Source: Abelmoschus esculentus (lineage: Eukaryota; Streptophyta; Magnoliopsida; Malvales; Malvaceae). From it: a stretch of DNA of 64,000 bases. Location of the stretch: NCBI GenBank assembly GCA_035048815.1, contig JAUCBN010000024.1, forward strand, positions 7,376,001 to 7,440,000, in the 5' to 3' direction. The notes beneath the pieces were generated by a model. That model saw only the letters and a list, made by a program, of their open reading frames with translations, did not search any database and was not told the DNA's origin. Shown here piece by piece: positions 11,501 through 22,309 of the stretch (the stretch's first letter is position 1; the number at the start of each line of letters is the position of its first letter). The translations under genes were made by a program, and so were the position numbers.

Positions 11501-12331
11501 ATTCAGTGCTTCAGTCGTATAGTTATATACTATCGTGGTTAATGCCTCGACAATGGTTTCGGCAGTTGCTATAATCTGCAGTATTTGTTCATCTAGGAAG
11601 GCATTTTTTTTTCTTTTATTGCATTGTTATTGTCTTTGTTGTCTAGTCTAGATAAGTGATCAGCCACTTGATTCTTTGTACCTTTTCTGTCTTTCATTTC
11701 CACATCAAATTCTTGTAAAAGGAGGATCCATCTAATTAGTCGTGGCTTGGCATCCTTCTTTGAGAATAGGTATTTAATGGCTGAGTGGTCAGTATGGATA
11801 GTTACTTTTGTTCCAATAAGATATGACCGGAATTTGTCAAAAGCGAATACTACTAGCCTAATTCTTTCTCTGTTGTAGTGTAATTGATTTGTGTCTCATT
11901 CAGTGTTTTACTAGCATAGTAAATGACATGAAACAAATTGTTCTTTCTTTGTCCATGTGCTTCCCGACAGCATGGTCACTTGTATCGCGCATTAATTTGA
12001 AGGGTAGCGACCCGTTTGGTGGGACTACTATTGGTGTTGTGACCAATTTCTCTTTTAGTGCTTCGAATGCTTCAGTACATTCTTTATTGAATTCGAACTT
12101 TCTGTCTTGTTCGAGCAGGTTACACAAAGGTTTAGAAATTTTGAAAAAGTTAGAAATAAACCTCCTATAAAAGCCTACATGGTCCAAGAAGCTTCGGATT
12201 CCTTTTACAGAAATTGGTGGGGGCAAATTCTTTATCACATCAATTTTTGCTTTATCCACTTCAATTCCTTCTGATGATATTTTCTGTCCCAATACTATGC
12301 CCTCATTTACCATGAAGTGGCATTTTCCCAA
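11501..12331 (-). pseudogene. Athila-like RNase H and connection region
   Basis: The minus-strand reading resumes after the RT palm with the thumb region (GKCHFMVNEGIVLGQKIS, FLDHVGFYRRFI), then RNase H. Recognisable blocks are [50 protein letters not shown] and [10 protein letters not shown], in the order expected for plant Ty3/gypsy. Stops and small frameshifts occur, for example after the PFKLMRDTSDHAVG block and near 11880. RNase H removes the RNA strand during reverse transcription. Confidence 0.87.
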
Positions 12332-13500
12332 TTGAGGACTAAATTGGATTCTTCACATCTTTTTAGTACTTTTTCTAAATGGCCGAGGTAGTGATCAAAG
12401 CCGTCTCCAAAGACTGAAAATCATCCATGAATATCTCCAGGAATTCCTCTATCATGTCAGAAAAAATTGCCATCATACATCTCTGAAAGGTTGACGGGGA
12501 ATTGTAGAGGCCGAACGACATTCGTCTAAGTGCATATGTTCCATATGGGCATGTGAAGGTGGTTTTTGCCTAGTCTTCTGGATCAATGGCAATTTGATTA
12601 TATCCTGAATACCCATCAAAGAAACAGTAGTAAGGTTTACCTGCAAGTCTATCCAACATTTCATCAATAAAGGGTAAGGGGAAGTGATCCTTCTTTATTG
12701 CCTTATTTAACTTGCGATAATCCATACAGACCCTCCAACTGGTCACAATCTTGGTTGGGATTAATTCATTATTCTCGTTGGTTATAACAGTCATACCACC
12801 TTTTTTGGGTACACATTGTATCGGGCTTACCCATGCACTGTTAGAAATAGGATAGATAATCCCAGCATCAAGCCACTTAATTATTTCTTTACACACTACC
12901 TCTTTCATGGCATGGTTAAGTCTCCTTTGGGCCTCGATAGTGGGTTTATAATCTTCCTCTAGAAGGATTTTATACATACAAACTGTCGGGCTTATTCCCT
13001 TCAAATTGTCAATGGACCACCCAAGTGCCTTTTTGTGCTGTTGTAGCATCTTGATTAAGCTTTGTTCCTGTTTTGGCTGCAACTTAGAAGAAATGATTAC
13101 GAGCATTGTGTGGTTGGCTCCAAGATAGGCATATTTTGATTTTTCAGGTAATGGTTTTAGTTCAGTGACTACTGATTCTTTTATGGATGTTTCGGTTTTA
13201 CTTGGATAGTCTAAAGGATCAAAATACTTACCTGGAAAATGTGTCATCCAGTTCACCTCTTCAATTTTTGCTGCTTCTGCACTATCTAATGTATTGTTAT
13301 AGTAGTTATCAACTATGCTGCCAAGACAGACATCATCATCGCTGCTGAGACAGTTGTTGCTGAGACAAGGCCTTGACTGAACTGCATCTGCATTGTCTAG
13401 CCTTTGATAGTCTTCTTGATCATCATGCCTTTTCAAGATTTAGAAAACATTGCGTTTGATTTGTTGTTCATTGATCCTCATAGTCAACTCTCCCTTTTAC
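12332..13500 (-). pseudogene. Athila-like reverse transcriptase
   Basis: The minus-strand translation shows the RT fingers and palm: WVSPIQCVPKKGG, WRVCMDYRKLNKAIKKDHFP, FFDGYSGYNQIAI, FTCPYGTYALRRMSFGL, then the catalytic block as FMDDF. Athila elements typically carry this FMDD form instead of YXDD. A stop (TAG) follows the AIDPED motif near 12570 and a second break follows FMDDF near 12420. The enzyme would copy genomic RNA into cDNA from the tRNA-Asp primer. Family assignment rests on the FMDD form and on the neighbouring DLGAS protease. Confidence 0.9.
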
Positions 13501-13559
13501 ACATCTATCAAGGTTCGTCCAGTAGCAAGGAAAGGTCTTCCTAGGATGATAGGTTCTTT

Positions 13560-14336
13560 TTAATCTCCTTCACAATCAAGGACAAGAAAGTCAGCTGGAA
13601 AAATAAATTTATCGGCTCTTACCAGTATGTCCTCAATTTTTCCTTTGGGGTGCACATATGATTGATCCGCAAGTTGGAGTAGCACTGTTGTTGGTTTTGC
13701 CTTTCCTATGTTGAGCTTTTGGAAAAATGATTTGGGAATTAGGTTGATGCTTGCTCCAAGGTCACACAGGGCCTTTCCTTCATAGTTATTCCCAATCGCA
13801 CAAGGTATGGTGAAATAGTCAGGGTCCTTCAGTTTGGGTGGCATACGATTATGTAATATTGCCATGCACCCTTCAGTTGTTGCCACTGTCTCAAACTCAC
13901 CTAGACTCTTCCTTTTAGACACAATGTCCTTCAAGAATTTAGCATAGTTGGGCATCTGTTCAATTGCCTCAACAAGTGGCAAGTTGATGTGGACTTGTTT
14001 CGGAATATCAAGAAATTTCTTGAATTGATGGTCCTGTTTCTGTTTGTTTAGCCTTTGTGGGAAAGATGGTAGTGGTCTCATCTCATCCAGGGTTTCATTA
14101 GATTGAAATTTAATACCTAGGACCACTATTTGTCTTACTATCTCGGCAGGTAGTGTAGGTGCTGCCAAGCTTTTTGTTGGGGCATTGTCTTCGTGCTCAG
14201 TCTGTTCAGCATCCAAGTCCTCTTTATCTGTATCTTCTTGTATTGTTTGGGGAGCTTTGATTGATGAATTGCCCATTGTTTCTTTCAGTTGTTGGCCACT
14301 TCTTGTTGTGATTGCTTTACACTGTTCATGGACCAT
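13560..14336 (-). pseudogene. Athila-like gag end and aspartic protease
   Basis: This is an open minus-strand frame of 258 codons. It contains the gag-protease linker (ITTRSGQQL), the conserved PFPQRL-like block as SFPQRLNKQKQDHQF, a helix-rich segment and the protease active site CDLGASINLIP. Athila proteases carry DLGAS where most retroelements have DTGAS or DSGAS. The frame closes at a stop near 13560, just before the region where the conserved LGRPFL-like motif would be expected. Within the element, this is the longest uninterrupted stretch. Confidence 0.88.
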
Positions 14337-15789
14337 TCCCTTAGCAACTTCAATATTGCTAGGTAATCCCCTTGTGGTCTTGTATTTTGTCTTATAGCGA
14401 ATTGACCAATTTGGGTGTCTAATGATTTTATTGCAGCATCTTGGTTTTGTAGCCTCATCTCTGTTCTGTTCACGAAGTCATTAGTCCTCTTCATAAAATT
14501 ACTGTTCTTAGCCATATATGATTAAGTTTTCATCACAAAAGCCTTGAGTGTATTCTCCAGTGAATTCATAAGTTGTTGCTGCTGTTGCATCTGCTGCTGC
14601 GGCAGTGACTGCTACATCTGCTGCTGTCGTAGTGACTGCTGCATCTGTTGCTGCGGTAGTGGCTGATAGTTGGAGGTTTGATTGGTGGGGTTTAAGGCAT
14701 TATTTGGGTTGCTCTATAAAAAGTTTGGGTGCCTTTTCCAAGCCAGATTGTATGTATTTGACATCATGTTGTTATTCCGGTTATAATTTCCTACATAAAA
14801 TCCAGTTTCCTCATCTTGCATATACTTAGAAGAATTTACAGTTTTTACTTCTTGAGTATTCTGTTATACTTGCATGTTCTGAACCATTTTTGTTAATGAT
14901 GCCAACTATGTTGTCACTGAATTATTGGTTTCTAGCTCATTTATTGTGGCATGACGTCTTAATCTTCCTCGCCTAGAAGTAGGAAATTGGAAATCGTTCC
15001 TTGCGAGTTTGTTCAAAATTTCTATAGCTTCTTCCGGGGCCTTTTCAAGGAGTGTGTCGTTTGTTAAGGCATCCAACATCATTTTAGTCAGGGCATTGGT
15101 GGCATTATATAACTTGGTCACTTGCGTCTATAATGGGAATCCATGTAGTGGACATCTGTTCAGTAACTCTCTGTAGCGTTCCTAAGCCTCGTACATAGGT
15201 TCGTCATTAGACTGTCTAAATAAAGTGATTTCATTACGGATTATATCATATAAATTTGTAGGGTTAAATCTCGTAATGAATTCTTGGCAGAGTTCACTCC
15301 AAGATCCAATTGATCCTGCTGGAATACTGTTTAACCAGGTTTTAGCCTTATCCCTCAGTGAATAGGGGAAAAGTTTCAGCCTCAAAATATCTTCATGTAC
15401 TCCTTGGATTTTGAAAGAATTTCATACTTACATGAAGGATTTGAGATGTTGTCTGGCATCTTTTGTTGCAGCCCCACTGAATTGTCCAATAGTATTGAGC
15501 ATATTGAACATTACTGGTTTAAGTTCAAAGTGAGTTGCCTCAATCTCTGGTGTAACAAATCCCGGGTTTAATCCATTTAAATCTTCTACCAGGAAGTCTC
15601 TGACAGTTAGTTGTCGTAGTAGTGGTTGCGGCAGAGGTTGTTGTTGCTGGCCTCCAATGCCTTCATGTAGGTTCTGATTTCCTGGATTCACTGCCATAGC
15701 TCCTTGGATTTGTCTTCTCAGTCTTTGGTAAGTTCTTTCGATTTATGGGTCGATATCACGTAAGGGAGTGCTAGGTTAGCCCTGGTCAT
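14285..15789 (-). pseudogene. Athila-like gag
   Basis: Gag probably starts at the ATG at 15789 (MTRAN..., shared with the A2 gag at 48097). A frameshift follows, then the frame starting MAVNPGNQNLHEG at 15697. The capsid core contains LRLKLFPYSLRDKAKTWL and ELCQEFITRFNP, diagnostic of the plant retrotransposon gag domain. Further on are a glutamine-rich stretch and a coiled-coil-like segment (MRLQNQDAAIKSLDTQIGQF). At least six stops interrupt it, for example near 15425, 15182, 15129, 14903 and 14523. Gag would form the particle that houses reverse transcription. No zinc knuckle is visible, as is usual for Athila. Confidence 0.88.
14573..14662. repeat. CTG/CAG-rich polyglutamine tract in gag
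   Basis: Repeats of CTGCTG, CATCTGCTGCTG and GCGGCAG encode glutamine-rich sequence (SLPQQQMQQ-like units) on the minus strand. Three roughly 27-bp units are visible. Confidence 0.75.
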
Positions 15790-15822
15790 ACACCAAAGAT
15801 AAAGTAGATTAAATTTCTTTTT

Positions 15823-15846
15823 AAATTTATATATATATATATATTA
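15823..15846. repeat. TA microsatellite
   Basis: A run of alternating TA/AT lies in the leader of the Athila-like element, between the gag start and LTR A6. Confidence 0.85.
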
Positions 15847-15885
15847 TAACAACTTAAAAGCAAGAAAATTAAAGAAAATAAAATT

Positions 15886-17214
15886 TCGTCGCAAGTGTAC
15901 ACGTCAGGTAATATAATGATAAGTATTTATCGAATATCGTTCTCCACAGGGACTGGTGTACTTAATATGCCTCCTTCTCCTTTCTTGCTCTTGAAGTTAA
16001 TAAAATAAAAACACAAGTAAAAAGATTTATTGAATAATTAAAGAATAAAAACTTAAATAAAAGGTTGAGAACGAAAAGAGAGAATGGGTAGGATCCAGCT
16101 GTATCATATAGTGGATTCGATTGATCTGTTCTTGTTCAATATAATGGCATTGCACTGCCTCAACAATACTGCAGATACTATCTCAGCATCAACAATATTT
16201 TCTACCGCAACAATCTCTTGGTCTTTGGTAGAATTACCAAAGCTCGGCAAAGTATCCTTGAGTGATTCCGCTTATCTCTAAGTCCAAATACTGTTGATGA
16301 CCAGTCCTTGATGATACCTCTCAGTGTAAATCAATTATAATCACCAACCAATCCTACACTTCTTTTAGCCGCTGAAACTCTTAACCTAACTTTAGGCGAG
16401 TTAGTGTCTACAACACCGCACTTATCCCTTTCGTGAATCTAACTCCCTCGATATTAGATAAATGGATTACTTATAAGCTCCTCTTTCGAGTTTGAATGCA
16501 AGAACAAAGAATGGAAATAGGATAAGCAAACTTTGATATTCTTATTGTATTAAAACGAAGAAACAAAATACAATCTTCTCACACTAATATTCAACAACCT
16601 TCACCTAACCCTAAGAAAGCTTAGAACATATTGTATTGAAGAACACAATTCTTAGGGTAAAGCTTTCTCTCCAATTCGGCTTTTTTTATACATTGGACAG
16701 CTTATGTATTTATAGTCTAGACCTAGGGTAACTTTTCCTAAGTAGAATATAACTTTGAGTAGGAAACAAGTAATAAAAATATAATATTTCCAAGTTTAAT
16801 TCTATCTAGAAGACTATTCCCGCGCGGCCTTTGACTTGGTCTTTTCACGTGCTAATCAGCTTCAATCCAAACAGTTCAAGTCGAGGCATTCTCAGCTTAT
16901 TTTTCTCTTTCAATCGCCCAGTATCAATATTGGAACTTTCTGCTACCGCGGCATTACTTTTGCCTTCGGCAATGTTACTGCCTCGGTATTGGTTCTTCCC
17001 TCGGCACTGCTACTTCCTCGGCAAGTAATTCCTGCAACTATACAAAAACAAGCTATAAAGCCTTCTTTTCTTGCAAATATAATCTTTATATGTTGTGCCA
17101 AGAAAATGTTGATTATTGAACAATAAGTATATGTATCAGTTCAAATTAGTGGGTAATGAGTACATATTGTTGAGGAAAAGAATAGTAAATAATAGCCTTT
17201 TTAAACATTCATCA
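15886..17214 (-). mobile_element. A6: 5' LTR of the Athila-like element
   Basis: This minus-strand LTR is closely similar to A5. It ends at CATTCATCA (17214). At the internal side it starts at GTCGCAAGTGTACACG: the first roughly 30 bp of the LTR and the whole tRNA-Asp primer-binding site are missing, while the A-rich leader next to it is retained (compare 62160-62213 in element C). The element spanning 8028-17214 therefore lacks the site needed to prime cDNA. No TSD can be found because the left LTR is truncated. The right flank is LTR A7. Confidence 0.87.
16707..16714 (-). promoter_or_regulatory. TATA box of LTR A6
   Basis: TATAAATA on the minus strand, at the same position as in A5. As the 5' LTR promoter it would drive the gag-pol RNA of the 8028-17214 element. 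Confidence 0.62.
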
Positions 17215-18263
17215 CTGAGCAAGAAGCCCAAGATTCGGAGCTAAATAACACAAGAAAATCCCAAGGACAAGGCCACGCGGGATTAAACCTTCTAGAAGAT
17301 CAAACTTAGAAATATTTAACCTCTGTACATAACTTGTTCCCTACTTCAAGTTGTACTCTAATTATGAAAGGTTTGCCCTAGGCCAAGCCTATATAAAGGC
17401 ATAGCCGTCCTAGGGTTTGAAAGAGGCGAAAATTAGAGAGAATTAGCTAGACGAATTTGTGAGAGAGTCTTAGGAACAATTCTTTCCATCATGTTCTAAC
17501 TTTATTAGGGTGTTGGTGAAGGTTGTTAAGTATTTGTGAAAGTAGATTGTATTTTGATTCTTATTTTAATGCAATAAAACATCAAAGTTTGCTTATTCTT
17601 TGCCATTCTTTATTCTTACATCCAAGCCCGTGAGGGAAGTTTGTAAGTAATCCGTTTGTCTAGACTCAAGAGAGTTAGACTCACGAAAGGAGTAATTACG
17701 GTATTCACTTAATTGAGGATACTAACTCGGTCTAGGGATAGGTTAAGAGTTTCAGCGGCTAAAAGAAGTGTGGGATTGGTTTTTGGTTATAATTGATTAA
17801 CGCCGAGAGGTATCATCAAGAACTGACCTTCAACAACGTTTCGACTTAAGGATAAGCAAAGCCATACAAGGACACTTTGCCAAACTTTGGTAAATCTGCC
17901 CAAGAGCAAGAGATTGCCGCGGTAGAGAACATTGTCGCTGCTGAGACAGTATCTGCAGTACTGCCGAGGCAGTGCAGTGCAATTGCATTAGAACAAGAAG
18001 CAGATCAATCGAATCCACAATATGATACAACTGGATCCTACCCTATCTCTCTCATAATTGTTATTACTTTAGTTAGCTTAGTTTATTAGTTAATTCAATA
18101 TCAACTAAATTGTGTTTTTACTTTTCTTTTACAGAAGCAAGAGGACTGAAGAAAGCATATTAAGTATACCAATCCATATGGAGACGATACTCGATAAATT
18201 GCTTATCACTTTATTACTTGACGTGTACACTTGCACTAATTTCGTATCTTTATACACGCATCA
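17215..18263 (+). mobile_element. A7: 5'-truncated Athila-type LTR
   Basis: This plus-strand A LTR has lost roughly its first 330 bp. It starts at CTGAGCAAGAAGCCC, directly against A6, and ends at ACACGCATCA (18263). Shared blocks are the TTGCCCTAGG block, a TATA box (TATATAAA at 17390-17397), the ACTGCCGAGGCAG motif (17961-17972) and the GAGACGATACTC block. The Athila-like element probably inserted into it, with the left part lost later. The right flank ACTAT (18264-18268) would be its TSD. Confidence 0.8.
17390..17397 (+). promoter_or_regulatory. TATA box of LTR A7
   Basis: TATATAAA follows the GTTTGCCCTAGGCC block, matching the promoter position in the other A-family LTRs. Confidence 0.62.
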
Positions 18264-18412
18264 ACTATCCCAGAATTGAGGTCATCCAAGATCGGTGTCA
18301 AGTGATCTCAAATTTCCCTTGGTCTTACTACCATTTTTGGATTTCCTACAACATTTGGATTTGCTGCTGCAGGGATTGCACTAGCATTTGGATTCTACGG
18401 ATCCTGATACAT
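18264..18412 (-). pseudogene. Element D gag N-terminal fragment
   Basis: The minus-strand reading from the ATG at 18412 gives a short gag start with MYQDP, then PNASAIPAAANPNVVG, and RPREI followed by DHLTPILDDLNSGIV. The last part resembles the conserved gag start of plant tRNA-Asp-primed Ty3/gypsy elements of the Athila/Tat group. Two stops interrupt it, and it is cut off at LTR A7. Everything else of D's coding region is missing or lies beyond the A insertions. Confidence 0.6.
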
Positions 18413-18642
18413 GGCTCTTGTTCTTCTTTGCTCTCACCTCCTTTGTTTAAAATACCTTTCGATTTTCGAAATAAATGGTACGAAACCTTCTCGACGATTC
18501 ACCCTGGGCATCCACTAACCAAAAACCTAAAAAGATAAACAAAAAAAACAAGATTAAATAAAATAAAAAGACTCAAACACAAAATAAAAATGAAAAAGAT
18601 AGAAAGTATGGAAACTATGATTGAAATAGCTTATTGCCTCAA
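18413..18642 (-). other. Leader of element D
   Basis: About 230 bp lies between the primer-binding site and the gag start. It is A/T-rich with runs of A and shows no other feature. Confidence 0.6.
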
Positions 18643-18660
18643 TCCCCGGCAACGGCGCCA
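18643..18660 (-). other. Primer-binding site of element D (tRNA-Asp)
   Basis: On the minus strand this reads TGGCGCCGTTGCCGGGGA, the complement of the 3' end of plant tRNA-Asp and the hallmark of Athila/Tat-group Ty3/gypsy elements. It is the best preserved of the three such sites in the window and lies 6 bp from the LTR terminus. Confidence 0.92.
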
Positions 18661-19144
18661 AAAACTTGTTGTGGCGCTGGAACTTGTTGAGTTTAAGTGC
18701 TAATGCATGATTGGTTTGCATACAAGTATACACATCAAACAAGTAATAAAGTGTGTGAGTGAGACCGTTCCCAAGAGGATTGGGTAGGTTATTTCAAAAA
18801 TAGTTAACATACACAAAAGATAAGATAATCATTTGTATTAACATATGCTAAAGCAATTATGCAAATGTTACTAAAATGCTTTAGCAAAATAAAAATATCA
18901 CCAAGAATGTGGTAGCAAAATAAACCTTTTCACTGAAAAGCGGTAGCAAAATAAACCAATAGCGGATTAAATACAATAAAGCTGCATAAACACAACACAG
19001 AGAAGATATTCAAGCCTAAGACAGGCTAGGCTTGCTACGAAAAAGATCCTACTTTTTATCCTGAAGGTCTACTACTCCACTGGTTCAACAGGTGTTCGAC
19101 AGAATTTACTAAAATTGCCTCCACTATCCCTAGTCAAAAGGCCT

Positions 19145-20514
19145 TATTGCGTGTAAAAAGTGCGCAAATAGTGTAAGTGTACACGTCACAAGTAATAAAG
19201 TGATAAGTATTATCGTGTATCGTCTCCACAGGGATTGGTCTACTTAATATGCCTTCTTCCGTATTCTTGCTCTGTAAAAGAAATAAAGTAAAAAACACAA
19301 ATAAATTAGGTTGGAGTAAACTAAATGACTTAAATAAAGAAAACTAAATAATAAGTGAATAATTAGATTAGAGAAGTGGACAAGATCCAATTGTGTTGTA
19401 TAGTGGATTCAATTGACTTGTTTCTGTCCAATACAATCACACATAACTGCCTCAGCAGCACTGTAGTTTTATTGCCTCGACAGCAATAAGTGTCGTCTGC
19501 CACAGTAATCCCTTGCTCTTGGATGGATTTTGCCAAGATTCGGCAAAGTGTCCTTTGATGACTCTGCTTATCCCTAACTCGAAGTACTGTTGATGACCAA
19601 CACTTGATGATACCTCCCGACGTGAATCAATTATAATCACCAACCAATCTCACACTTCTTTTAGCCGCTGAAACTCTAACCTATCCTTAGGCCGAGTTAG
19701 TATTTTCTGAAAAGAAAAATACCGTACTTATTCCTTTCGTGAATCTAACTTTCCGATATTAGATAAATAGATTACTCACAAACTTTTCTCTCGAGCTTGA
19801 ATGCAAGAATAATGAATGGCAAAGAATAAGCAAACCTTGATAGTTTATTGCATTGAAACAAGAAACAAAGTTTAATTTCTTCTCACTAATACTCTACAAC
19901 TTTCACCTAAGCCTAAAGAAAATTAGAACATAATGAAAAGTAAAGAAAACTCTAAAATCTAAGATGAATTTGGCTCTCTAGTCTCTCTTCTATTATTCTT
20001 GTCATCCTTGGACGACTATGGCTTATATAGGCTTGACCTAGGGCAAACCTTTCCTAAGTAGGAATACAACTTAGAGTAAAACACAAGGCAAGTATATAAA
20101 TAATAATATTTGATTTATTTCCAAGTTTATTCTCACTAGGATTCTTTTCCCGTGTGGTCTTTGACTTGGGCTTTCTACTAGTTTTTCAGCTCCGATCCTT
20201 GTGCTGCTTATCTAGAAACGTCCACCTTATTTTTCTCTTCAGCTCGCCTACAATATCGATACTTGTCTTTCAGGTGCTACCGCGGCCTCAGGTCCTGCCT
20301 CATCCTTAATTGCTTCCGCGACAATAGATATTCCTGCAAATGCACAAAAGTGTAGTAAATCTTGCATTTTCTATAATTATCATCTTTATATGTTACAAAA
20401 GCAAAGTACTTAAATATCTCACATTAAGCACATGCATTAGTCTAAGTAGGTGTAGATTGAGTGATTATTTCCCATGAAAGGTGTAAAAAGTGATAGTGAA
20501 TTGAGCACTTATCA
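19145..20514 (-). mobile_element. A1: solo Athila-type LTR with TSD GGCCT
   Basis: This 1370-bp LTR lies on the minus strand, reading from TGATAAGTGCTC (at 20514) to the GCACTTTTTACACGCAATA end (at 19145; the terminal CA has become TA). It is flanked by a perfect TSD GGCCT at 19140-19144 and 20515-20519. A TATA-like TATATAAG lies on the minus strand near 20024-20034. It inserted into the LTR of element D. No coding capacity. Confidence 0.93.
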
Positions 20515-21336
20515 GGCCTAACAATCGAAAATACTAAGACATTACCTCCCGGACTCAATCCAAACACTTCTAATGTTGATAAAGTGCTACCCATTTTAGT
20601 CATTGAAACTCAACCTTATCCTTAAGGTGAATTAGGATTCTGCTCCTGCAGTAACCTCATTGTTCAAGTTGGTCTAGCTTTGTCTACCCCTAGATCTAAG
20701 CTTCTCGAACCCCTTAGCTATGGATACATCCCGGTGTTCTTACAAATCAAGGTTTATGTAACCCCCAATTCTGACCTAATTTCTTAGATCGAAACTTAGG
20801 AGTTAAGTTACGAAAACTTTCCCCTCAAGTAAGTATTTTAGGTTAAATAATTTTAAAATTAAGGTTACTTTAACAAATTGGGAAAACAGATTAGGGATTT
20901 CGGTTATACCAAATCAATTGCTTAAAACAATGTCTCAATAATATTTATAATATCTGAAAACAGATTTAGAAAAATATGCAACTTATAAGTTCAAAAAGTA
21001 TTAAACGTTCCATAACAGATAAAAGCATTAAGACTGAAATAATTACTAAAATAATTTCAGAATCATACTAAATAATAATATATCTGAATAATGTGCGAGT
21101 TGCTCCAAGTACCGGTTCGCCTAAACTGGTATGAGAATTTGAAAAGCAAACTAAAGGGGTGTAAGCTAAAGAGCTTAGTGTGTCTCTAAAGTACAAACAG
21201 TCACAAACAAAACAGGTTTTACATTTTTGAAAAGTTTCTGAAAATATTTCTGAATTCAAGAAAAACTGAAGCATGATATGCTATGATGACGGATGCATGA
21301 CAGAAAAATCAGAGGGCCCAATGTGAGAAATCATAT

Positions 21337-21400
21337 AGAGTGGAGGATTATCCTCGCCAGAGTGGAGGTTTCCCTCGCCAGAGTGGAGGTTTCCCTCGCG
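21337..21400. repeat. Three-unit 21-22 bp minisatellite in B 3' LTR
   Basis: Three copies of AGAGTGGAGGTTTCCCTCGCC-like units, the first with GGATTATCC in the middle. The partner LTR has the same three units at 26940-27002. Confidence 0.88.
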
Positions 21401-22055
21401 TTACTAATTTAAAATCCAGAAAATATTTCAGATGACAGAACACGATATGATTCGTAAAATCATAAATCAGAACTCTTACGAGTAACAATTTTTTAGAAAA
21501 TCAGATGCTTGATTTGAAAACAGAATGCACATGACATGCATGATGATATCATGTATAAATAGATAACAATCTCAAATATTAAATCAAGCAGTGTACAGAT
21601 GATATTTCAGAAATACACACAGAATATATATCATAATATAGTATAAACACAGAAACATGTAGCACAGAAAGAGACACACCTTAAGCAACTGAAGCTTTAA
21701 CTCTGAGGTGGACGCGTCTCGCGTACAGGTCTAGCTGAAACAGGACTTACGAAGTAACAAAAATTATATTACTATTTACTACTAATTTTAAGCCACCAAC
21801 TATGATAAAACTTTGATTTGAAAGCTTACTCACGTGACGGTCTCGAAGAACATGCTCGATCGGTATGAACAACTGAAGGTACACCAGAGGCTTCAGAAAC
21901 GTTGATACCTAAACAGAAGACGAATTCTGAATTAGATTTCTCAAAACACCCTTTCAAGACTCTAAGAATAGATCAGATGAAAACACTTAAAACGAGACTT
22001 TCGGGTTTGAATTTGACAAAATAGATAGCGGATTCAGACTCAGAACGTCGAAAAA

Positions 22056-22309
22056 GGTCAAGGAGAAGGTTGTTCGAAAAAGTCAACTTTTGGTCAAAAG
22101 TCAAAGCCAACTGGTCAAAGTCAACTTTGACTTAACTGATCAAAAGTCAACAGTCAACTCAGAAGTCAAAGTGAAACTTTGACTGGTCAAAGGTCAAAAG
22201 TCAACAGGTCAAAGGTGGTCAAACTCGGTCAAAGTTAAACTCGGTCAAAGGTCAACAAGGTCAAGGTCAACTTGGTCCAAAGTTTGGTCAAAGATGGTCA
22301 AGTGGTCAA
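22056..22309 (-). promoter_or_regulatory. Dense W-box-like TTGAC array in B 3' LTR
   Basis: By hand count there are 22 GTCAA cores on the plus strand (TTGAC on the element's sense strand) plus two in the other orientation, in about 255 bp. Many read GGTCAA, i.e. TTGACC. TTGAC(C/T) is the core W-box bound by WRKY transcription factors. Whether WRKY factors bind here is inference. Confidence 0.6.
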
